A stretch of DNA of 64,000 nt. It comes from Bdellovibrionales bacterium RIFOXYC1_FULL_37_79 (lineage in GTDB: Bacteria; Bdellovibrionota; Bacteriovoracia; Bacteriovoracales; Bacteriovoracaceae). Each line of letters begins with the position of its first letter. The first letter of the stretch is position 1. Under the pieces are notes generated by a model, which saw only the letters and a list, made by a program, of their open reading frames with translations, did no database searches and was not told where the DNA came from. The position numbers were made by a program, and so were the translations under genes. Positions 17,143 to 26,211 of this stretch are shown in pieces. The stretch spans positions 204,382 to 268,381 of the forward strand of contig MEQB01000026.1 of the NCBI GenBank assembly GCA_001770015.1, in the 5' to 3' direction.

Positions 17143-18018
17143 ATGAGATATATTACATTCCTGGCACTGGCCGCAACCGTTTTTCTTTCCACCTCAAGCA
17201 CCTTTCAACAAAACCAAATTTTTGGAAATGGAATTATTCCTGAAAATGATATGTGGATCGGGGTCAATTCAAAAATGGCTTCCAAAGAAATGACCAAAGA
17301 AATTTTTGACCATGTCATTGATCGGATCGAAGCAGTTTATACCCCCATTATTGAGGATATGGGCTTTAAATTTGAAGTGGTCAGAAAATGGGATGACGGG
17401 ACAGTTAATGCCTACGCCAGAAGAGTTGGTCGCACCATGGAGGTCAACATGTTTGGTGGACTGGCCAGACACCCCAGCATCACACCTGATGGCTTTGCAC
17501 TGGTCGTTTGTCATGAAACCGGCCATCACCTGGGCGGAGCACCCAAGAAGGCATCTTTTTTTGGATCATGGGCATCCAATGAAGGCCAATCTGATTATTG
17601 GGGAGTCACCAAATGCATGAAAAAAGTTTTTGAAAATGATGATAACATTCAAATTATTGCCAGCATGACGATTCCATCTACCATTACATCAAACTGTAAT
17701 GAGTTGTTTGACCATGTTAATGAATCTGCACTCTGCCAACGGGTCGCCATGGCCGGCAACAGTCTGGGAAATTTCTTTAATGTGGCCAGCCAGGGATCTA
17801 CCGTGGTTCATGTTGATACCCCAGACACCCGCATTGTAAACCGCACCGATGACAATCATCCCAAGGCCCAGTGTCGTCTGGACACCTATTTCCAAGCCTC
17901 TCTATGCGATATTTCTCACGAAACAAACGTCAGTGACGCTGATGCTACGGTGGGAGTATGCACACGCAAAGCAGGTTATACCAAAGGCGTTAGGCCACTA
18001 TGTTGGTATAAACCATAA
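17143..18018 (+). CDS. Secreted HExxH zinc metalloprotease-like protein
   Basis: 291 residues with a signal peptide (about residues 1-20). The zinc motif is VCHETGHHLGG (H124, E125, H128), followed 19 residues later by NEGQSDYWG, where E147 or D151 can be the third ligand; this is the layout of gluzincin-type peptidases such as M48. The C-terminal 120 residues contain eight or so Cys, which should give disulfides in the periplasm or outside the cell. I know no named family for the whole chain. The ribosome binding site AAGGAGGA is excellent and a strong terminator follows, so it is an independent, probably well-expressed transcription unit. Confidence 0.78.
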   Translation: MRYITFLALAATVFLSTSSTFQQNQIFGNGIIPENDMWIGVNSKMASKEMTKEIFDHVIDRIEAVYTPIIEDMGFKFEVVRKWDDGTVNAYARRVGRTMEVNMFGGLARHPSITPDGFALVVCHETGHHLGGAPKKASFFGSWASNEGQSDYWGVTKCMKKVFENDDNIQIIASMTIPSTITSNCNELFDHVNESALCQRVAMAGNSLGNFFNVASQGSTVVHVDTPDTRIVNRTDDNHPKAQCRLDTYFQASLCDISHETNVSDADATVGVCTRKAGYTKGVRPLCWYKP

Positions 18019-18043
18019 TTTTTTAACTCGTTAGTAGAAAACC

Positions 18044-18077
18044 AAAAAGGTCTGGCTTTAAGTCGGACCTTTTTTTA
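18044..18077 (+). terminator. Intrinsic terminator of the metalloprotease gene
   Basis: A 9-bp stem (18044-18052 with 18066-18074) whose 3' arm runs directly into a T-tract, 26 bp after the stop codon. Confidence 0.85.
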
Positions 18078-18155
18078 TTCCCCCTTGCAACAATCCTAAA
18101 AAAAAAGCAAAATTAAACATAACCGCTATTGTCTTTTACCAAGGAAGGATCGGCC

Positions 18156-19142
18156 ATGAATTTTATCAAACCAATAATACTTTCATCACTTATTATGCTA
18201 ACGAACATAACCTCCACCTTTGCCAGTCCGGCAAGCGGTGTACTAAAATTGGGAGATCTTCTTTTCAATGAAAAACTCCTTACCAATACCCTTAAAGGTT
18301 TTAACATCCCTGACGCAGAAGCCATCCGACTTAGCCGGTATGCACGTATATCCGTAGATTCCCTATCCCAAGCTCACCAGAAATCAGTAAAAAATAATAA
18401 GGAACTTATTAGCTATATAAAAGATTTAAATCATAAATCATCCCTTGATCCAACCACTAAAATAAAAACGACTGATGTTTTAAATACTTCCCTCAATAAA
18501 AACGTTGATAAAATGTCTAAGGATGATCTCATCCGTACTTTAAGTAACCTTTACTATGTGGCCAGCATAAGCGGCAAAAACCTGATGGGGGTATGTGCTA
18601 CATGTAACAAGGATACCCCCTTAATACCCGGGCTTGATTTTTTAATCACTGAAACTCGTTCAACTACCAGTAAAAATCTTTTTACCCACATGATCAATTT
18701 AAAAACCCCTGGAGCCTTATCGAAGCATGTATCCGGATTACTGAGAAAGCTTGGAATAAAAAATAGTAATCTTGCTCCAATAGAGGAACGCCCCATGGCC
18801 TTGTTTTTAGCCCTTAAAGAAAGTGGATCACCGGCCCAAATCGCCTACGTTGAGGCAGTTTTCGAGCTAAGCCTCACCAGCGTCAGAAAAAATGGAGACC
18901 AAGAAGTGGGCAATTTACTTGAACACCGGTTATGGAATAACCAGGATCTTTTTGACAATAACGAATTCTTACCCGAGTGGACCAAGCTGATCAAAGAGGT
19001 TTCGACGTACCAAAAAAAATCCAAACACAGTATTGAAAAAAGTTGGGAGGATGTCTTGACCATTCGGGCCGGTGAGGATACCGACAAATATGCCAAGCTC
19101 CAAGCCTTATTGAAAAAGGGCTGTTTTATGAAACCCAAGTAA
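18156..19142 (+). CDS. Exported protein of unknown function
   Basis: 328 residues from the ATG at 18156, chosen because AAGGAAGGA lies 6-7 nt upstream and a signal peptide (cut near TFA-SP) follows directly; an in-frame ATG at 18129 lacks both. The mature chain is helical and rich in Lys, Ser and Asn, with one Cys pair in GVCATCNKD that could be a redox or disulfide site and one Cys at the end. No domain is recognised. It converges on the 1608-residue exported protein gene, with only 25 bp between the stops and no terminator visible. Confidence 0.7.
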   Translation: MNFIKPIILSSLIMLTNITSTFASPASGVLKLGDLLFNEKLLTNTLKGFNIPDAEAIRLSRYARISVDSLSQAHQKSVKNNKELISYIKDLNHKSSLDPTTKIKTTDVLNTSLNKNVDKMSKDDLIRTLSNLYYVASISGKNLMGVCATCNKDTPLIPGLDFLITETRSTTSKNLFTHMINLKTPGALSKHVSGLLRKLGIKNSNLAPIEERPMALFLALKESGSPAQIAYVEAVFELSLTSVRKNGDQEVGNLLEHRLWNNQDLFDNNEFLPEWTKLIKEVSTYQKKSKHSIEKSWEDVLTIRAGEDTDKYAKLQALLKKGCFMKPK

Positions 19143-19167
19143 ACTTTCATACTAATGCTGTTGTTAT

Positions 19168-22100
19168 CTACATGTAGTCCATTAACAAATCATTCTTGTT
19201 GAAAAGCTGGATTTTTAATGCATTTAAAAGTTTGGTGAAATCATCCACACTTTCATAATTGGAAAATCCGGCGACCACTTCATGGGCCAGCTTTTCAAAC
19301 TGGTTAAGTTTGAAAACTTTCTTGACCGGTATGATCTCCCATAAAGATTCCGAAAGGTTTTGTTCTTCCACACTTAAATTTTCAAAATCAAACAGAAGTC
19401 TCTTCAGATTACTTTTATCAAATCCAAAAGTATCAAACCTCCTCTGGGTTGATTTTGCATAATTCTTGATGATTTTTATTATTTTCGTTTTATATTGGGG
19501 ATCTAAAAGCACTGTCTGTGCCATTTTGGCAACATCCGTTTTCAAGCTCTCAAATAAAAAGTTCACTTTTCTGGATGAAATATTTTTCAATTTCCTCATT
19601 TTTAAATCAGCGATGGCATGACTGAAATCCCGTACCGACTCTCTGGCAATCTTGGAAGCAACGTGGCCTTCTTGATCTAAAATTTTTCCAGATTGCCGAC
19701 TCAAATCCTCCATATATAACCGGTTTCTGGCATTGACGAACTTTCTCATCATCAACCCATCCGCCATTTCATATAAAAAAGGAATTCTTCTTCCTAAAAT
19801 ATTACCCTTTAAATTAGGTCCTCCTTGCAAAAGTGCCATATGGACAAATTCTCTTTTTCTAACCGGCAATTTGGCAAAAACTTTAGCAACTAAATCCATA
19901 TTTTGTTCTAAAAACAATTGAAAATCATCGTTACGGGAAATCATCTGCACCATCATTTTTTCCAGTTTTAAAATTTCCTCCTGATTACCAAGCAAGGTAT
20001 CCATTTTCCATTTTAAATATCCTGTCCCCAGTTTCCTGGCCTTGATATATTCCGCACTCTCCATCATCCCTTTACGCAAAATGCTACCTTTTATGTATGA
20101 TCTCAGATGTAAAAGCAAGGCCTGCGGATTATAATTCCAGTATCTGGCAATCACCAAACTGGCCTGCTCATCAAGTTCTTTTTTGGTTAAGCTCACCATG
20201 ATATCACTAAAGAACTCTTTTTTTATCCCCTTTACCACCTGGGATGGCAGCTTACTGATACTTTTAAGGAGATCGCCTGAATTTTCAAACAACTGATTAT
20301 GCGTCATTTTACCTTCCACGAAACTATTGAAATTCTCCTTGAGTATGCCAAATTTTTTGGCAACATCCGTCTGATATTCATCCAACTGCATTTTCTGACC
20401 GATGGTTTTAAATTCCAAAACATCCAGGGCAAACCGGGTATCGGCTTCCCTCATCGCTTGCTTGGTCAGGGCATTAAAGCGGGCCTGGCTTAAATTTTTA
20501 GAATTTTTTATTATTTGCGTAAACCGGCCGCCTAGATACATACTCCTGGACAAAGGCCCTAAAAAAGCGAGCAGACCGCTCTGTTCCAGCATCGTCCAAA
20601 AATAAGATCTTTCAACTTTTTTATGAGAATCATTATCAGTCATACCCAGCTCTTCCATGCTTTCCACCACGTTGACATAATCCTTACTCTTTACATATCG
20701 ACTTTTCTCCCTCCTATAAAGTCCATACTGAATTCCATATCCTACCAACGCAGATGCCACCATGGGATACGCAAGGAGCGTACAAGCTCCCATGGATACA
20801 CTCGTACATAATGAACCAAACATTACTGATCCCATGATGAATCCCATCATTCCCAAGGAAAGTTTCACATCTGTCCACTCCTCGGGACTCATACTTTGCA
20901 TTTCATCCATTACCTTGGCATGAAATCCTGGCAGGCCAATCATTTGATTAAGTTTATTTTGCGACTTCATCGTGGCATAAAAAATAGTTTGTAATTTTTG
21001 ATGCTCATCCAGTTTAGTCTCACAAAAATCCACCAAGGTGTCTTCTATCTGCTTTCTTCTCACCTGGGCCGAGCGAACCAAAAGTTCCTTGTAAATAGGC
21101 AGTTTGATGGCACCGTCCATAAGAAAAAAAGCTTCTTTGGGATTGAGTAATTCCTTGTCCTTATTATTTTGCAAAAAATCGAAGTACAACCGTTCCTGCT
21201 CCATCGGCTTTCCCTTATTACGATAAAGCGAATAAAGCATCCCGCTATAACGTCCAAGATCGCTATCCCAAATATCTTGTAGCTCAGCGTCTCTTTTATC
21301 CTCGAGCGAGGACTTCAAGGTTTGACTGATCAAATCATCCGCTTGGTCCTGGGTGAAAAGGTTATTATAACTTATCTGTTCTACCAAATTATAATAAGTT
21401 TCCTCTTTGGCATCCTTTTTTGTTGACAGTATATCTGCCGCAAAATCTTTGCCCCACTTGAATAGTTTCACCACCAATAATTCGGGATTGGTCTTTTGAT
21501 TTTGAGACAGGTCAGAATCTTGTGGTTGATTAACCGCCGTTTGGTGCGTTTTAACCCCGAATAATTGATAATTGCTATCATCGGTATTTTGAATAACATC
21601 ATTCCAATAATATTTTTTTTCATGACTGTTTAAAATCTTATTGGCAAAATGCGGGGCCTGAATTTGATCCAAGGCCAGTATTTTTCCCGCTCTCTTTAAA
21701 AGCTTAAGCTTCATTTGTTGATTGATCAGATAACATTCATAGGAGTCGTGACAGTTTCTATCCGCCAAATTTGAATATTGCTTACTCCCTTTTAATTCAC
21801 TGGATAGCTCATTTATCAACAAGACATAAGAAAGTCTGCTTCTAACCCACGGATTATCCACCAACATCTGCTCCATGATATAATCATATTCGTTCGTGTT
21901 GGCAAAACTTAACAGGTCGCTATGGTCTCTTAAGTTATCCCACAAATTCGATAGGGCAATCCATACATGTTCAAATTGTTCTTCATCAATTCTGGTGCCC
22001 GGGACAAACAAATCGGTCCTCATCAAACTTGTCATATGCTCTAAGAAGTGATCATAGGCTTTATCCGCTGGGGATGAAAAATCCACCCCAAACCCATGCT

Positions 22101-23994
22101 TAGAATTTATCTGATCACGCTCCATTTTAAAACCCAGACACATTTCCCGATTGATTAAATCCACTTTTTCTGGATTTTGATAAGCACTCTCACTACACGC
22201 CGATGCCATGAACGGAAGGATTTTAGCTTTTGCCTTTTTATCATTTTGATTTTCCAGTAAGACCTCGTACAGTTTGGTCACCGCAAAATCCCGCCACACC
22301 GATGAACTATAAAGAGATGGGAATTTAAGCTTTACCTGGTTGCCAGCAAGCATCTGCTTGACGTTTCCCGGGATAATATCTTCCACGTTAGATGTTTTGA
22401 ACCGTTGCATTCTTTCGGCCAGATAAGTCGATAAATTATTTTTAATCGCATCAATCTCCACCACTTTTTTATCAGAGTCTAAAAAACCATAAAATTCTTC
22501 CGCCGCTGGCAGAAAAAGTATTTTATTAAGATATTCTTTTCCGCGATACTCAAACTTTTTGCTCTGATTAGTTTGCGGATCTTTAAAATTCTGATCAAAC
22601 AAGGCCAAGGCCTTATATAACCTAAGCGTAATGACATCCTCATAACCGGATATATCATCTATTCCGGGTTGTAACGGCTCCGGTAGATTAGGCCGATTGA
22701 TCCCAATTTGCGCAAATTTATAGGTCTCAAAAGGAATCAATCCAGAATAACCTTGCACCATCGGATTCTTATCAAGATTTTCAAAAAAATAATTAAAGTA
22801 GATGTCCGACAAAACCAATCCATGATTTTGTAAAATATCTTCCATCAGCTCATCGCCACTTCGAGGATTGCCCTCGCTGTCTGCAACCTGGTAGTGGTTA
22901 AAATGTGAAAATCCTCCATTTTCCCTGCTAAAACAAGCACGATTAACACTCGCATCAATCTCCTTTTTATCATCAATCATAGAGGTATAAATAGCATATT
23001 GAGATAATAACAGTTGAGTGGTCAACCACTTGGAAGCAACGATAAAATTTTTAACATTGGGTGATCTCATCAAAACCAGGATATCCCGCTCCACGGCCTT
23101 ACTGGAGTCAAATTCCACGGTGGATTGATTATTGTCCAGGTCAATTATTTTAAAATGGTTGGGTTCCATCGAAGACTTAGGGCCTTGTTCAAGCATCTGT
23201 CTTAAAGTAGCATCCTCCACCGGAAAAAGCTCCGTGGGGAAAGTCGGTAAAAGAGATTCATAAACATTTAGAATGGTTTTTTTATTTTGGATAACGTTTG
23301 TAAGCACCACCACCAGCTCTCTCATCGGCCAAAGCACCGAACTAACATACTTAAGCAGCACCTTTCTTCTTTGTTCCAGATCAATCGCCTCATTAAAAAC
23401 AATCTGTTTTACAATCTGATAAGACTGGAGAGCATCTTTTTTAAGCGTCAGATATCTTTTTACCAACCCATCCCGAGGCCATAGCTTAACATTCATTTGA
23501 TCTTCTAATTTATTAAGGCCACTGACTTTTACGCTTATCTCATAGATCAGCCCGTCCTTTATTTCGCATTTTTCATTTGGGGGATCGATCACTTTTCTAT
23601 TTTTTAAAGTACAGGCATTTTCTTTTTCTTCCTTCAAGTGTTGTCGCCCAACCCGTTCTTTTTCATTGATCATAAAGATTTTGGCTTCTTGCAGTCGGTT
23701 AACTAACTCCGCATAGTCTAAATTTTCCTCTTCGTTTTGATCAGCTTGGTCTTGGTCAGGTTCCTGTTCCACTACTTTAGGTTTATTTTCCTCACTACAA
23801 GTATCTTTCCCCACAATGTCTTCCTTGAAGCTTTGCATAGCAGCTATAAAGGCATCTATCTGGGAATAATCTTGACGGTTGGCAGGTCGTCTATGATGGG
23901 TTAACTGCATAAGAGTGGAGGCAAAACACATTTCAAACGAAATAAGCAATATCGCTATCAATTGGATCAATTTTCTAATCAATATTTTTTTCAT
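19168..23994 (-). CDS. Very large (1608-residue) exported protein of unknown function
   Basis: A signal peptide (cut near CFA-ST, residue 26) is followed by a long, highly charged, mainly helical chain. One strongly hydrophobic region sits at about residues 1035-1085 (MGFIMGSVMFGS ... ALVGYGIQYGLYRR), long enough for two membrane helices. It therefore divides into an N-terminal part of about 1030 residues and a C-terminal helical part of about 520. Paired Cys occur in the first 160 residues. I see no enzyme motif. The size, the export signal and a central hairpin recall surface or secreted giant proteins of predatory bacteria, but that is speculation. An AAGGA ribosome binding site lies 12 nt before the ATG, within a set of AGCTAT repeats. 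Confidence 0.75.
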   Translation of the reverse strand: MKKILIRKLIQLIAILLISFEMCFASTLMQLTHHRRPANRQDYSQIDAFIAAMQSFKEDIVGKDTCSEENKPKVVEQEPDQDQADQNEEENLDYAELVNRLQEAKIFMINEKERVGRQHLKEEKENACTLKNRKVIDPPNEKCEIKDGLIYEISVKVSGLNKLEDQMNVKLWPRDGLVKRYLTLKKDALQSYQIVKQIVFNEAIDLEQRRKVLLKYVSSVLWPMRELVVVLTNVIQNKKTILNVYESLLPTFPTELFPVEDATLRQMLEQGPKSSMEPNHFKIIDLDNNQSTVEFDSSKAVERDILVLMRSPNVKNFIVASKWLTTQLLLSQYAIYTSMIDDKKEIDASVNRACFSRENGGFSHFNHYQVADSEGNPRSGDELMEDILQNHGLVLSDIYFNYFFENLDKNPMVQGYSGLIPFETYKFAQIGINRPNLPEPLQPGIDDISGYEDVITLRLYKALALFDQNFKDPQTNQSKKFEYRGKEYLNKILFLPAAEEFYGFLDSDKKVVEIDAIKNNLSTYLAERMQRFKTSNVEDIIPGNVKQMLAGNQVKLKFPSLYSSSVWRDFAVTKLYEVLLENQNDKKAKAKILPFMASACSESAYQNPEKVDLINREMCLGFKMERDQINSKHGFGVDFSSPADKAYDHFLEHMTSLMRTDLFVPGTRIDEEQFEHVWIALSNLWDNLRDHSDLLSFANTNEYDYIMEQMLVDNPWVRSRLSYVLLINELSSELKGSKQYSNLADRNCHDSYECYLINQQMKLKLLKRAGKILALDQIQAPHFANKILNSHEKKYYWNDVIQNTDDSNYQLFGVKTHQTAVNQPQDSDLSQNQKTNPELLVVKLFKWGKDFAADILSTKKDAKEETYYNLVEQISYNNLFTQDQADDLISQTLKSSLEDKRDAELQDIWDSDLGRYSGMLYSLYRNKGKPMEQERLYFDFLQNNKDKELLNPKEAFFLMDGAIKLPIYKELLVRSAQVRRKQIEDTLVDFCETKLDEHQKLQTIFYATMKSQNKLNQMIGLPGFHAKVMDEMQSMSPEEWTDVKLSLGMMGFIMGSVMFGSLCTSVSMGACTLLAYPMVASALVGYGIQYGLYRREKSRYVKSKDYVNVVESMEELGMTDNDSHKKVERSYFWTMLEQSGLLAFLGPLSRSMYLGGRFTQIIKNSKNLSQARFNALTKQAMREADTRFALDVLEFKTIGQKMQLDEYQTDVAKKFGILKENFNSFVEGKMTHNQLFENSGDLLKSISKLPSQVVKGIKKEFFSDIMVSLTKKELDEQASLVIARYWNYNPQALLLHLRSYIKGSILRKGMMESAEYIKARKLGTGYLKWKMDTLLGNQEEILKLEKMMVQMISRNDDFQLFLEQNMDLVAKVFAKLPVRKREFVHMALLQGGPNLKGNILGRRIPFLYEMADGLMMRKFVNARNRLYMEDLSRQSGKILDQEGHVASKIARESVRDFSHAIADLKMRKLKNISSRKVNFLFESLKTDVAKMAQTVLLDPQYKTKIIKIIKNYAKSTQRRFDTFGFDKSNLKRLLFDFENLSVEEQNLSESLWEIIPVKKVFKLNQFEKLAHEVVAGFSNYESVDDFTKLLNALKIQLFNKNDLLMDYM

Positions 23995-23995
23995 A

Positions 23996-24017
23996 AGCTA
24001 TAGCTATCCTTAGCTAT
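23996..24017. repeat. Triple AGCTAT repeat at the start of the 1608-residue protein gene
   Basis: AGCTAT occurs at 23996, 24002 and 24012; the first two form a palindrome, AGCTATAGCT. They occupy the translation-initiation region of the leftward gene, so they could be an operator or affect ribosome access. The remaining 119 bp to the next gene show nothing clear. Confidence 0.35.
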
Positions 24018-24136
24018 ACTTATGCAATCTCAAGGCCTTAAGCAGAGATCCTGATCATCACCCAACCATTCGATTTTACAAAATTGATAAAAAATTATCT
24101 GACTAAAAAATGATCACATGCTCATAATCCATGCGG

Positions 24137-25099
24137 TTAATACAATTCCTGTCTTAAGTATTCATGAACCTCTTTTAAATTATTAAAACAATGCTCTGTC
24201 CCTGATATATCGTAGTTTCCTTTAACAATCAGGGACCGTAGTCCTGGCATATTCAGCTGATCGCTAGTCTTATCACCGACCATAAAGCTGCGATGAATAT
24301 TAATGGGAAAATCCACCGCAGCTTTTAAAAGCAACCCGGGTAATGGCTTTCTAAGCAGGCTTTTTTTCTTATAAAATTCAATCTTGCCCGATTCAAAAAA
24401 CAAAGAATTATAAAAAGCATCCACTCGTACCCCCCTATGTTTCAACTGATCGTTAAGGGTACGATTAATCAAATTGACATCCTCTTCTTTGAACATGCCC
24501 CTGGCAACCCCTGATTGGTTGGTAAGGACAATGACCAGCACCTGCTTTTCATTGGCCCTTTTTATGATAGGCATAATATCAGGAAATATTTTTAGATCTT
24601 CCGGTTTGTGCAAATAACCCACGTCTTCATTGATAATTCCATCTCTATCCAAAAATAATACTGGATACTTTTTGCTGGTTTGAAAACTGTTTTTAAAAAC
24701 AGGAATGGGGATCAAACGATTCACGCTAGCGGGAAATGGTTTTTTGCGAGAAGAAAAATAATAAATATTTCTCAAGGCAAACCCATCATGATAATCACTG
24801 CCTAGGATATTTTCACCAATTTGAGGAAAGAAAAGTTTTTGGCCCACATTGATTTCATAACTCATGGCCCGTGAGGTATGGCCTTTGCATTCATCAAAAA
24901 AATATTTAAGATCATAACCATCAATCTTTTCTTCTAAAGCCAGCATGACATCCCGATTGGATTGGTTGGCCAAAGTCAAAGCATCACCAATATCACCAGC
25001 GTAAGATATCTTACCCTCCACCTCCAGCCATTTTTGCAAAAAACTGACGGTCTCATTTTGCATATAAGAGGTGGGTAATATGAAATCAACTTTTCGCAT
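24137..25099 (-). CDS. HAD phosphatase of the GmhB/histidinol-phosphatase type with N-terminal extension
   Basis: Residues about 146-310 are a HAD-IIIA phosphatase: LFLDRDGIINEDVGYL (D151 nucleophile, D153 acid/base), LTNQSGVARG, RKPLPG and MVGDKTSD. This layout is that of D-glycero-D-manno-heptose 1,7-bisphosphate phosphatase (GmhB) and the HisB phosphatase. The Cys/His zinc loop that normally precedes CRKPxPG is absent here (SLLRKPLPG with no Cys). The first 140 residues are an unrecognised extension. The gene overlaps the end of the preceding nuclease-like gene by 14 bp, so the two are coupled. The substrate is probably a sugar or polyol phosphate, but this is not shown. Confidence 0.78.
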   Translation of the reverse strand: MRKVDFILPTSYMQNETVSFLQKWLEVEGKISYAGDIGDALTLANQSNRDVMLALEEKIDGYDLKYFFDECKGHTSRAMSYEINVGQKLFFPQIGENILGSDYHDGFALRNIYYFSSRKKPFPASVNRLIPIPVFKNSFQTSKKYPVLFLDRDGIINEDVGYLHKPEDLKIFPDIMPIIKRANEKQVLVIVLTNQSGVARGMFKEEDVNLINRTLNDQLKHRGVRVDAFYNSLFFESGKIEFYKKKSLLRKPLPGLLLKAAVDFPINIHRSFMVGDKTSDQLNMPGLRSLIVKGNYDISGTEHCFNNLKEVHEYLRQELY

Positions 25100-26150
25100 G
25101 TTTGACCCCGTAATGAACTGAACAATTTATTTTGTAGGAGGGAGTGGTAAATTTATTCATGGGTTTTATTCTAATTTGTAACTGGAAACCTGGAAATCTG
25201 ATTTCTAACGAACTGATTTGGGGATTAAAAGGCATCATTTCAAAATGCCCGACTTCTTGCATTTTTTCGGCACAGTCCCCAATATAAATGGATTCCAATT
25301 CATAGCTTTCACCATTATTTATTTTTTTATTAAAACAGATGACTTGCAACATATCAGGGTGCCCCAAGCCTATCAAGTTAAGCAGTGACCTAGCAAAAGG
25401 CTCCCTTTCATGACTCATTTTTTCCAGTATGGCATAAATATGTGAGATCGTTTGTTGATAATTCTTTTGTACAATTTTTTTCATCTCCAAAGGAAGCTGG
25501 CCGGGAAGCTCTGAGTATCCCTCCTCCAACCATGACTCATCAAACTCACCTTTAAAATCAAGTCCGATCATTTGATATAACGTTTGTCCCATATGATAAT
25601 AATTTCTTTCAATCAATTGATTTAATTCTTTTTGGTAAAAACCGGCATCCTGGAAATAAGAAAAATATTTCTCAATAAAACTTTTTGCACCGGCACTTTT
25701 GGTGTTCACAAAAGCACCACTTTTGGACAGTTTTAAACTTATGGGAATAATTCCACTATGCGTTGCAACTAGCAAATCAGCTTCTTTAAACTCTTCCTTG
25801 ATCCTTAGATTCTCCATTTTCCCAACGATGCTAACACCTACGATATTTTCCTTGATCCGGGGGAAAATTTGCTGGGTTGTTTGCTTAGAAAACTCCATGA
25901 GCTTGCCCAATATATCTGGGCCTATTTTTCTAAGCATTGACTCATATTCCTTTAATTGTTTTTTCAACCGGCTATCGAGATTTTGATGAAAATCCTGCTC
26001 TATATGGGCCAGTTGACTAAGACGAAGGCCTACCAGATATTCAAAAAGATTACCCTTGCATTCGTTAATCAGGGCATCCTGTCGCAAAACATCCTGATCA
26101 ATATTATTTTTTGGTTTTGAGTGCATACTTTTTTTATTAGTTATTTTCAA
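25086..26150 (-). CDS. Putative PD-(D/E)XK-type nuclease
   Basis: 354 residues, cytoplasmic. Early on, KGNLFEYLVGLRL carries E37; later EADLLVATHSGIIPISLKLSK has D125 and SLK (138-140), followed by FVNTKSAGAKSFIEKYF. The spacing Glu ... Asp-x12-SxK, with the Asp on one strand and the Lys on the next, is the core of the PD-(D/E)XK nuclease superfamily, and the FVNTKSAG block resembles nuclease-like proteins of phages. The family assignment rests on this pattern only. The C-terminal 130 residues are beta-rich and unknown. It overlaps the HAD phosphatase gene by 14 bp; a nuclease and a phosphatase could act on the same nucleic-acid end. Confidence 0.55.
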   Translation of the reverse strand: MKITNKKSMHSKPKNNIDQDVLRQDALINECKGNLFEYLVGLRLSQLAHIEQDFHQNLDSRLKKQLKEYESMLRKIGPDILGKLMEFSKQTTQQIFPRIKENIVGVSIVGKMENLRIKEEFKEADLLVATHSGIIPISLKLSKSGAFVNTKSAGAKSFIEKYFSYFQDAGFYQKELNQLIERNYYHMGQTLYQMIGLDFKGEFDESWLEEGYSELPGQLPLEMKKIVQKNYQQTISHIYAILEKMSHEREPFARSLLNLIGLGHPDMLQVICFNKKINNGESYELESIYIGDCAEKMQEVGHFEMMPFNPQISSLEIRFPGFQLQIRIKPMNKFTTPSYKINCSVHYGVKHAKS

Positions 26151-26211
26151 AGTCCAAACTCTATTTTAAACTACGAAGAGTTAAATGACGAATTATTGAA
26201 GGAATATTATC

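Noticed and set aside
18129..18155. Upstream ATG for the exported protein at 18156
   Set aside because: It has no ribosome binding site and would put nine residues, including an acidic one, before a normal signal peptide; the ATG at 18156 has AAGGAAGGA.
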